This document shows, one piece after another, positions 1 through 6,627 of a stretch of DNA of 64,000 bases. A program made the position numbers and the translations under genes. The DNA is from VFJQ01 sp044226525 (lineage in GTDB: Bacteria > Verrucomicrobiota > Verrucomicrobiia > Chthoniobacterales > Chthoniobacteraceae): the NCBI GenBank assembly GCA_044226525.1, contig JBGAGV010000014.1:1-64000 (forward strand). Reading direction: 5' to 3'. The notes under the pieces are model-generated. The model was given only the letters and a program-made list of their open reading frames with translations. It did not search any database and was not told the DNA's origin. Position 1 is the stretch's first letter. Every line of letters starts with the position of its first letter.

Positions 1-1
1 G

Positions 2-2335
2 ACCACGACTTGCAAGGTCACGCGTCCGGGCATCGATCCGCCGGGCTCGAAGGGCGTCTATTTCGAGGGCTGCTTCGTCTGGCGGTATCATCCGGAGACG
101 AAGGCGTTCGAGGTTTTTGCGGAAGGTGGCGGGAACAGCTTCGGGCTCGAGTTTGACGCCGAGGGGCGGCTGTTCTGCGGCCACAATGGCGGCACGACCC
201 GGGCGTGGCACTTCGTGCAGGAGGGCATCTACCTCATGCAAGGGAAGGAGCCGGGGAAATTCGGCCCGCCGCATAATCCCTACGTTTTCGAGGAAATGCC
301 GCTGACGAAAAGCGCGAACCCGATTCCGCGCTTCACGCACAATACGATCGTGGCCGAAGGCACCGCGATGCCGACGAATTACACCGGGCGCTTCATCGGC
401 GCGGACCCATTGCACCGCAGCCTCACGGTGTCCGATCGCACCGTGGTCGGCTCGACTTTCGAGACGAGCGACGTTGCGCCGGCGCTGGAAACGGAGGCCA
501 TCGTCTTCCGTCCCGTCTATCTCACGAATGGGGCGGACGGCGCGATCTACATCGCGGATTTCTGTGAAGAGTTCATCGCGCACGGGCAGCACTACCAGAG
601 CCAGATCGACAACACCTCTGGTCGGATCTTTCGCCTGCGCGGGAAGTCGAATCCGTTGGAGCACGATCTGAATCTCGCCGCGAAGCCGAACGACCAACTC
701 GTCGCGCTGCTCGGGCACGCGAATAAATGGCATCGCACCACCGCAGTCCGGTTGCTGGGCGAACGGCGCGATCGGTCCATCGTGCCGAAGCTGCGCACGG
801 TGCTCGATCAGCCAGCCACGCACCCTGCGCTCGAAGCGCTCTGGGCGATTCATCAACTCGGCGCGCTCGATGAAGACATCGCTGCGGTGGCGCTCAAACA
901 TCCCGCCGCGCCGGTGCGCGCGTGGGCGATTCGCCTGCTGGGCGACCGCAAGGAACTCTCGCCCGCGATGCTGCAAGCGATCGTGGCGCTCGCGCCAAAC
1001 GAGACGAATGCGGAAGTCCGCGCGCAGATCGGCTCGACGTCCAAGCGGCTCGCCGCTGGGCAAAGACTCGCGCTGCTCGCTGCACTGCTGACCCGAGCGG
1101 AGGATTTGCAGGACAAATTCATCCCGCTGCTCGCCTGGTATTCGCTCGAAGGGATCTGCGACAGCGACCGCGAGGCGGTGCTGAAATTTGCCGCTGCTCC
1201 GGCGACGTGGGCTTCGGCGGTGGGCAGCGAGGGGCTGATCCCGAAGTTCATGCGGCGGTGTGCGGCGAAGAGCACCCGGGGCGATTTGCTGGTCTGTGCG
1301 CGGCTGCTCGACAGCGCGCCGAAGCCGGAGAACCGCAAGCGCCTCGTGGCTGCTTTCGAGGAAGCGTTCAAAGGCCGCGCGCTGCCTGCCTTGCCCGACG
1401 AACTCGTGGCGGCGCTGGCCAGATCCGGCGATGCGTCTGTGCTGCTCCGCGTGCGGCAGGGTGAGGCCGCGGCCATTGATGAAGCACTCAAGCTGGCCGC
1501 CGATGCCAGGGCGAAGCTGGAAGATCGCATCAGCTACGTGCGCACGTTCGGTGAAGTGAAACTGCCGAAAGCGGTGCCGGTGCTACTGGCGATTGCGCGC
1601 GGGGATAAATCGGCCGACCTGCAGAAGACCGCGCTCGCCTCGCTCCAGAGCTACGACGATCCGAAGATCGGTGCGGAGGTCGCGGCTGTTTACGCGAACC
1701 TCACTCCGGAGGCCCGGCCGGCCGCACAAAACCTCCTCGCCAGTCGCGAGTCGTGGAGTGCGGAACTCGTGCGGCTGGTGAAAGCCGGCACCATTCCCGT
1801 GCAGAGCCTGCCGCCGGATATCGCCACGCGGCTCAAGCTCAGCGCCGCGCCGGCGAAGGCCAGCGCCGGCACGCGGGCTCGCGTGGAGCAGCTTCGCGCC
1901 TTGCTGGCCGGCAAACCGGGCGACCCTTACGCGGGCGAACCCATCTTCATGGCCCGGTGCGCCGTCTGTCACACGCTCTTCCATAAAGGAGGCAAGGTCG
2001 GTCCGAACCTCACGACATATCAACGCGACGATCTCGGCACCATGCTCATCAGCATCGTCGAACCGAGCGCGGAGATTCGCGAAGGGTTCGAGAACTTCAT
2101 CGTCACGACGAAGGACGGCCGCACGCTTAGCGGCTTCCTCGCGGACCAGGACGAGCACGTCGTCACGCTCCGCGGCTTCGATGGGCAGGACATCACGCTG
2201 CCGCGCGACCAGATCGCCAGTTTGCAGGGCGCGGGCCGCAGCCTGATGCCGGATGGTTTGCTCGAAGGGATGAGCGATACGGAGCTGCGCGACTTCTTCG
2301 CCTACCTGCGAATCCCGCAGCCGATCAGCCGGTAG
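2..2335 (+). CDS. PVC-type membrane-bound dehydrogenase / HEAT / cytochrome c protein (5' truncated by window)
   Basis: The frame is open to the left edge, so the true start lies outside; 777 residues are visible. The first ~200 residues resemble the beta-propeller dehydrogenase domain of Planctomycetes/Verrucomicrobia proteins (TIGR02604 type). A long alanine/leucine-rich HEAT-like helical region follows (about 215-580). A C-terminal heme-binding domain (TIGR02603 type) carries a CxxCH site, C653-A-V-C-H657, followed by a KVGPNLT stretch typical of these cytochromes. Such proteins are periplasmic or membrane-attached and are thought to oxidise sugars or alcohols, passing electrons to the c-type heme; the substrate cannot be read from sequence. 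The next genes run on the other strand, so this gene ends its transcription unit. The family assignment is firm, the biochemical role is inferred. Confidence 0.88.
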   Translation, partial: TTTCKVTRPGIDPPGSKGVYFEGCFVWRYHPETKAFEVFAEGGGNSFGLEFDAEGRLFCGHNGGTTRAWHFVQEGIYLMQGKEPGKFGPPHNPYVFEEMPLTKSANPIPRFTHNTIVAEGTAMPTNYTGRFIGADPLHRSLTVSDRTVVGSTFETSDVAPALETEAIVFRPVYLTNGADGAIYIADFCEEFIAHGQHYQSQIDNTSGRIFRLRGKSNPLEHDLNLAAKPNDQLVALLGHANKWHRTTAVRLLGERRDRSIVPKLRTVLDQPATHPALEALWAIHQLGALDEDIAAVALKHPAAPVRAWAIRLLGDRKELSPAMLQAIVALAPNETNAEVRAQIGSTSKRLAAGQRLALLAALLTRAEDLQDKFIPLLAWYSLEGICDSDREAVLKFAAAPATWASAVGSEGLIPKFMRRCAAKSTRGDLLVCARLLDSAPKPENRKRLVAAFEEAFKGRALPALPDELVAALARSGDASVLLRVRQGEAAAIDEALKLAADARAKLEDRISYVRTFGEVKLPKAVPVLLAIARGDKSADLQKTALASLQSYDDPKIGAEVAAVYANLTPEARPAAQNLLASRESWSAELVRLVKAGTIPVQSLPPDIATRLKLSAAPAKASAGTRARVEQLRALLAGKPGDPYAGEPIFMARCAVCHTLFHKGGKVGPNLTTYQRDDLGTMLISIVEPSAEIREGFENFIVTTKDGRTLSGFLADQDEHVVTLRGFDGQDITLPRDQIASLQGAGRSLMPDGLLEGMSDTELRDFFAYLRIPQPISR

Positions 2336-2338
2336 GTC

Positions 2339-2451
2339 GTGGAGCACCGGTGTCTCGCCGGCCACGATCACTGCATGCGAAGCATCCTGCCTTCGGAAGA
2401 AGTGACGCTGCGCGTGGTGTCTTCGTGGCCGGCGAGGACGCCGGCGCTCCA
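2339..2451. repeat. Dispersed palindromic repeat, family 1, copy A (inverted relative to copies B and C)
   Basis: A left arm TGGAGCACCGGTGTCTCGCC (from 2340) and a right arm GTGGCCGGCGAGGACGCCGG (from 2425) are near-perfect reverse complements over ~26 bp. They flank a core containing ATGCGAAGCAT and CGCTGCGCGTGG. The same arms and core motifs recur at 42853-42978 and 46498-46629, with the core in opposite orientation. It fills the gap between two convergent genes. Confidence 0.8.
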
Positions 2452-2454
2452 TGC

Positions 2455-2874
2455 TTACTTCTGCTGCTCGCTCCGGGGGCGGAGGAAGCTGAAGTTTGCG
2501 CCATCGCGGACGGCGTCATACGTGTTTGGGTCCACCGGCACCTGGAAGGTGCGGTTTTCCGACTTCACATAAACTTTCAGCACGTAATCGCCTTCGAGAT
2601 GCTTGCCCTTGAGGCCGCCGCGGCCGAAGGAAATCTGCTCTTCTTTCTGCGGGGTGAATTGATGCGCCACCACCTTGCCCGTGAGCGTGTTGCCCGACGC
2701 TTTTTGCTGCGCGGAATCCATGTGCAGCACGGCATAGACGATGAAGGCGAAGGCCGCGAGGCCGCACAGGATGGCGATGATCGTTTCCGAACGGGAGACG
2801 GCCGGCACGACAAGGCGCTTCGGCGGCTCAGGTGGCTCAGGGGCTTGGGGAGATGAGGGGGGAGTGGGGGTCAC
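2455..2874 (-). CDS. Small single-pass membrane protein of unknown function
   Basis: 139 residues. A proline-rich cytoplasmic N-terminus (residues 1-25) precedes one hydrophobic segment (about 31-50, ETIIAILCGLAAFAFIVYAV). A soluble beta-rich domain with several Lys/Glu-rich stretches follows, so it is likely anchored in the inner membrane with its C-terminus outside. The start overlaps the stop of the upstream AI-2E-type transporter by 4 bases (ATGA), which indicates translational coupling. I do not recognise a family. The overlap suggests a partner or accessory of the transporter, but that is inference only. Confidence 0.75.
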   Translation of the reverse strand: MTPTPPSSPQAPEPPEPPKRLVVPAVSRSETIIAILCGLAAFAFIVYAVLHMDSAQQKASGNTLTGKVVAHQFTPQKEEQISFGRGGLKGKHLEGDYVLKVYVKSENRTFQVPVDPNTYDAVRDGANFSFLRPRSEQQK

Positions 2875-4283
2875 TTGGCGGAAACAGGGGCGGGATCGGG
2901 CGGAGCAGGGGAAACTTCGGCGGGCACGTCGGCGATGGCGCCGGTTTCATCGTGCGCCGTGCGTTGGTCGGCGCGGATGCGCTTTTCCCAGACGTAGCGG
3001 CGCAGGAGCACCTTCAGCGTGGCGGTCATCGGCACGGCGAGGATGGCGCCGAGCAGACCGCCCATCAGCAGCGACCAGGCGAAGACCGAGAAGATGACCG
3101 TCATGGGATGAAGCCCCACGCTTTCGCCCACGATTTTCGGGGTAACGAAAAGCCCGTCGATCTGCTGCACGACGATGAAAATGCACGACACCACCAGCGG
3201 GAAGACCCACCAGTGCTCGTGCGGGATCCATGTGCCGCCGACCTGCACACTTGCGATCACCACCGCCGGCACCCAGCACATGATGATGCCCAGATAGGGG
3301 ATGAGTCCCAGCACGCACAGCATCAGCCCGATGAGCAGGCCGAAATCCAGCCCCACGATCATCAGCCCGATGCCCGTGGCGGTCCCATTGATCAGCGACA
3401 CGAGCAGTTGCCCGCGGAAGAACGCGATGAGATACCCGTTGATCTCCCCCAGTGTGCTCACCACCTCGTCCTTGAACGCGCTCTTTTGCAACGGCACGTA
3501 TTCGTGCCAGCTCGAGGAAATGTTCGGCGCCTCGATGAGGAAATACCACAGGTAAACCGGCACGATGATGAGCGAGAGCAGGAAGCCGAACACGCCGAGA
3601 AAGCCGCCCACGCTCGACGTGATGAAGTGCCACACATTGCGCGCTACCACCGGCGCCGTCGTCTGCACCCAGCGCCCCGAGATGAGCTGCTGCCAGTCGA
3701 ATTGCGCGTCGTCCGATTTCGCATCGCCCCCCGCCGGCGCGGGCACGTCGTCGTCCGCCTGCGCCGCCTTCTCCGCCGCCTCGCGAGGCGAACCGGGCGG
3801 AACTTCCTTCGTCGCCGGCGTGGGCCCGCTCAGCTTCTCCGGCGCCGGGGGCAGTTCGGGGAAGAGTTTGAACCCCGTCTTCGTCTGCACTTCATGGGCA
3901 AAGCTGAGCGTGAGGTCCTTCATCCGCTCCGTGTAAACCGGCACCCGCCGGACCAGCCGCGCCGTTTGCGAAGAGATCGCCGGCACGATCCAGAGGGCGA
4001 TGCCGATCATGGCCAGACTCAGCACCGCAAAGACCGCGATTACCGCGCGCTGCCGGGTGGTGCCCATGCGCTGGAGCCAGTTCACCGCCGGATCGAGCAA
4101 ATACGCCAGCACCCCCGCCACCGCGAACGGAATGAGGATCGGCTGCAAAAACCCGAGCGCCCGCGACGCCACCCACACCAGCCCCACCGCAATGGCCGCG
4201 ATGACCACGATGGCAAAAGCCGTCGTGGCCCCCCAGAGCACTTTGCGTTGCCAGGGTGTGGGAAACTCGGAGTCGTTGATCAC
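2871..4283 (-). CDS. AI-2E family transporter (PerM/YdiK-like membrane protein)
   Basis: 470 residues with about eight hydrophobic segments arranged as in the AI-2E_transport (PF01594) family. Two or three lie at the N-terminus (about 20-95). A long periplasmic or linker region rich in Pro/Ala/Asp (about 145-205) is followed by the conserved C-terminal block with PYLGIIMCWVPAVVIA, QQIDGLFVTPKIVGESVGLHP and GGLLGAILAVPMTATLKVLL. Members export small molecules or act as Na+/H+ exchangers; the substrate cannot be inferred here. It heads a two-gene unit with the small membrane protein, with a 4-base overlap. Confidence 0.9.
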   Translation of the reverse strand: MINDSEFPTPWQRKVLWGATTAFAIVVIAAIAVGLVWVASRALGFLQPILIPFAVAGVLAYLLDPAVNWLQRMGTTRQRAVIAVFAVLSLAMIGIALWIVPAISSQTARLVRRVPVYTERMKDLTLSFAHEVQTKTGFKLFPELPPAPEKLSGPTPATKEVPPGSPREAAEKAAQADDDVPAPAGGDAKSDDAQFDWQQLISGRWVQTTAPVVARNVWHFITSSVGGFLGVFGFLLSLIIVPVYLWYFLIEAPNISSSWHEYVPLQKSAFKDEVVSTLGEINGYLIAFFRGQLLVSLINGTATGIGLMIVGLDFGLLIGLMLCVLGLIPYLGIIMCWVPAVVIASVQVGGTWIPHEHWWVFPLVVSCIFIVVQQIDGLFVTPKIVGESVGLHPMTVIFSVFAWSLLMGGLLGAILAVPMTATLKVLLRRYVWEKRIRADQRTAHDETGAIADVPAEVSPAPPDPAPVSAK

Positions 4284-4331
4284 GGAGCCAGAGAGTAGCG
4301 CGATGTGGCGGAATGCCGACTAGGAAAAAAA

Positions 4332-4368
4332 GGGATTTAGGATTTGGGGATTTGGGATTTAGGATTTG
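4332..4368. repeat. Low-complexity GGATTT-type tandem repeat
   Basis: Five imperfect copies of GGATTTRGG in 37 bp lie between divergently placed genes. The tract is much more AT-rich than its surroundings. Its translation (DLGFGIWDLGF type) resembles common spurious ORFs made by such repeats, so it is not counted as coding. Confidence 0.7.
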
Positions 4369-4373
4369 CTCGC

Positions 4374-4649
4374 ATGAAGGGAGTCGGATCGAATCTCCAC
4401 GTCCGCGTCGTCGCCGGCGGTGGCGACGAACTCCTCGCCGTCCTCGTCGGCACCCGGCTCAAAACCTACGGCCTCGACCACGGCGACGTCGTCACGTTCG
4501 ACGCGGGCTTCGGGGTGTTGGAGACGCCACCAGCGATCATTTTACATCCGTTCGACCATGTCTTGGAGTCGTCCGCAACGCGTTACGACGTCATCGACGG
4601 ATTCAGCGATGAACAAGGCCGCGCGATTGCTCTGTGGATACGCGGCTAA
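4374..4649 (+). pseudogene. Possible small ORF or remnant of a gene 3' portion, overlapping the opposite-strand gene
   Basis: A 91-residue frame starting MKGVGSNLHVRVVAGGG. Residues 8-55 have protein-like composition, strong G/C third-position bias (like the genome's genes) and a compact beta pattern ending GLDHGDVVTFDAGFGVLE. The last ~36 residues are antisense to the better-supported 140-aa gene at 4542-4964, so both frames are unlikely to be real over that stretch. The first part may be a relic left beside the GGATTT repeat. No family was recognised. Confidence 0.25.
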
Positions 4650-4964
4650 ATCTTGTTGAAGGGCATCCATAAGCTTTCGGAACTCAGGTATCGGGAGCCA
4701 AATGCGACGCATGAGCAAGGTTGGAACGTCCTCCCACAAGGCAGGGTCAATGGACGTCGAGTCTGCAAGCTGATCGAACTCATCTAGCTCGGCTTGCATA
4801 GCTTGAGGTGTTTCCACCAACACGGAAGAGAGCTGGATGGCGCGTGCGTAGAGCCGGTCGGCAATGTAAAACTCGGCAAGGCCGCGACAGAGATGGATGC
4901 CTGTCTCCGCCATCGCGTTGGCGCATTCGCGGACTTCGTTGAGAAACTGTCTGATTTCACTCAT
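4542..4964 (-). CDS. Hypothetical protein, 140 aa
   Basis: An acidic, mostly helical soluble protein, starting MSEIRQFLNEVRECANAMAE, with no signal peptide or membrane segment. It is preceded by the 66-aa gene at 5004-5204 on the same strand, 39 bp apart, so the two probably form a small operon. Third-position GC is visibly lower than in neighbouring genes, and the pair sits in a local GC dip, suggesting acquisition from elsewhere. No catalytic motif is visible. I do not recognise the family. Confidence 0.6.
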   Translation of the reverse strand: MSEIRQFLNEVRECANAMAETGIHLCRGLAEFYIADRLYARAIQLSSVLVETPQAMQAELDEFDQLADSTSIDPALWEDVPTLLMRRIWLPIPEFRKLMDALQQDLAAYPQSNRAALFIAESVDDVVTRCGRLQDMVERM

Positions 4965-5003
4965 GGCAGCCCGTGTGGTCTTCAGGCCATAGAAAAAACC
5001 CTA

Positions 5004-5204
5004 CTACGTCTTGAACAATTGCTTCGGAAGAGGCGGTTGTTGCTCACTTGGCCAGCCGAGCACGTAGCTGGCGTATTCGTATTCGTCGCGCTTAGAGAGA
5101 ACTTTTAAAAGCCGCCAGCCTGCGGCTATACATTCGTTTGCTTCTGTGAGTTTGTGGGTTTCGTGCAATTTCTTTATGTCGTGGAACACTTCTTCTTCGT
5201 TCAT
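5004..5204 (-). CDS. Hypothetical small protein with GWRLL...YVLGWP pattern
   Basis: 66 residues. The pattern ANECIAAGWRLLKV followed by YEYASYVLGWPSE resembles a widespread group of small bacterial proteins with a GW-x-LL ... VLG core, usually found as accessory genes. No signal peptide or membrane segment. It lies 39 bp upstream of the 140-aa gene on the same strand and shares its lower GC content. The function of such proteins is not known to me. Confidence 0.6.
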   Translation of the reverse strand: MNEEEVFHDIKKLHETHKLTEANECIAAGWRLLKVLSKRDEYEYASYVLGWPSEQQPPLPKQLFKT

Positions 5205-5344
5205 CGGTTTGTTTTTTGGTTCAGAAGCTGCAAATAACTCCTAACTTGGAATTCGGCGAATTGCCGAGGTGGAAGGGAATGAAGAAGCCGGGCGCATCCC
5301 AGTTGAGTTAGTCGCTCGCCGGATAAGAGTGAAGCTAGAAATTG

Positions 5345-6331
5345 CTACACCGGACGCAGGACCGTCACCCAGTCGCTGCCTTTTTCGTGGCCGTCGGCGG
5401 TGATGGCGACGAGGCGGAAGTGGACCTGGGCGCCGGGGGCGCCGAGGCCGTAGGCGGTGTTGAGGGCGATGGCGGCGCCGAGGGCGAACTCGGCTTTCAC
5501 CGCCTCGTCCTCGCTCTGCGGCGTGGGGCCTACGCTGGCGCGGATTTGGTGCTTCACTACCGCCGGGGTGGGTGAGGGGGTGCCGGTGAGATGCGCCTGG
5601 CTGCTCGGCGCGTCCCAGCTTCCCGCGAGCGTGCCCGGCTCGGGCGTGGCGCCGGAGTCTTCGTTCAAGGCCGGGAGCGTCTGGGCGATGGGGCTATCGG
5701 GCGCAAAGGCCGATTGAATCTTGAGCCGATAGACCTTGAGGATCGGGTAAATGCGCGCCTGCACCCCGTCGCGTTCGCGCCGTTCCAGCTCGCTCTGCTG
5801 ATCGCGCTCCTCGGCCAGGTTCATGGCCGTGCGCGCCGCGTCCAGCCGCGCCGTGAAATCCGCCAGCACCGCCCCGCCTTCCAGGACCAGCGCCGTCTTC
5901 GGCGGAGTCAGCGACAGGCGGTAGTTGTTCACCTTCGTCCACAGCGCCGCCATCAGCCGCATGGGCTTGAGGAATTTCTCCCGCCCATCCTGCACCTGCG
6001 GCGCCACCGGCAGCGAAGCGGCAAATTTCGTCGTCCCATGATCGGCCCGCACCGATTTGTTGAACCGCACGGCCTGCGCCTGGAGCCAGGTGCGATGCGT
6101 GGCATCGTCCACCCCCGCCAGCTCCGCCTCCAGCAAGACGCTCTCCATCGCGTCGCGCGCCGCCTGGAGATCGTCGAAGAGATCGGTCAGCGTATCGGAA
6201 GTCACGTCCGCCGGCTGGCCGCACGCCTCCTTGTCGAGCGTGATGGTGCTGGTGGCCGCCTCGGCATCGTTCCAATGGTTGAGGAACAGCGGCACGGTGG
6301 TGAGATACGAAGTCGGTCCGGTGATAGGCAT
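5345..6331 (-). CDS. Hypothetical protein, 328 aa, fibronectin-like C-terminus possible
   Basis: The start was set at the ATG giving MPITGPTSYLTTVPLFLNHW; an upstream extension to 6397 is arginine-rich and unlike protein. The N-terminal ~200 residues are helical with long charged stretches (AEERDQQSELERRERDGVQA). The last ~90 residues are beta-rich and end HFRLVAITADGHEKGSDW, like a fibronectin-type fold. The MPITGP.SY N-terminus seems recurrent in Verrucomicrobia/Planctomycetes proteins of unknown function. No signal peptide. It is divergent from the TIR protein across a 296-bp gap (6332-6627) in which I see no further gene; a purine-rich AGGAGAGGAG lies at 6499-6508. Confidence 0.75.
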   Translation of the reverse strand: MPITGPTSYLTTVPLFLNHWNDAEAATSTITLDKEACGQPADVTSDTLTDLFDDLQAARDAMESVLLEAELAGVDDATHRTWLQAQAVRFNKSVRADHGTTKFAASLPVAPQVQDGREKFLKPMRLMAALWTKVNNYRLSLTPPKTALVLEGGAVLADFTARLDAARTAMNLAEERDQQSELERRERDGVQARIYPILKVYRLKIQSAFAPDSPIAQTLPALNEDSGATPEPGTLAGSWDAPSSQAHLTGTPSPTPAVVKHQIRASVGPTPQSEDEAVKAEFALGAAIALNTAYGLGAPGAQVHFRLVAITADGHEKGSDWVTVLRPV

Positions 6332-6627
6332 ATCCGTCAGAATTTGGGGTGGGTGGGTAAACGCTCGAGACCGCCTAAACCGCGACCTCGCGCACAAGCA
6401 ACGCCGCCATAGACGCCCACCGCGGAAAAATGTTCGACGGAAATGTCATAAATTTCCCCGCCACCCCGCCCCTCCCGAATCAAGAGCCGAACTCAGTCAG
6501 GAGAGGAGTAAGAACAGGTAGGATAATGAGACTAACAGACGAGATAATGATACTAAAAGCGCGCCAAAGCAGAAAGCGCCTGAAATGGGATTGCCGCGAG
6601 GGGAGAGATTCTGCTACCCGCCCGCTC

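Noticed and set aside
2832..4298. 488-aa plus-strand frame opposite the AI-2E transporter
   Set aside because: Arg/His-rich shadow of a well-supported membrane protein gene; no family resemblance.
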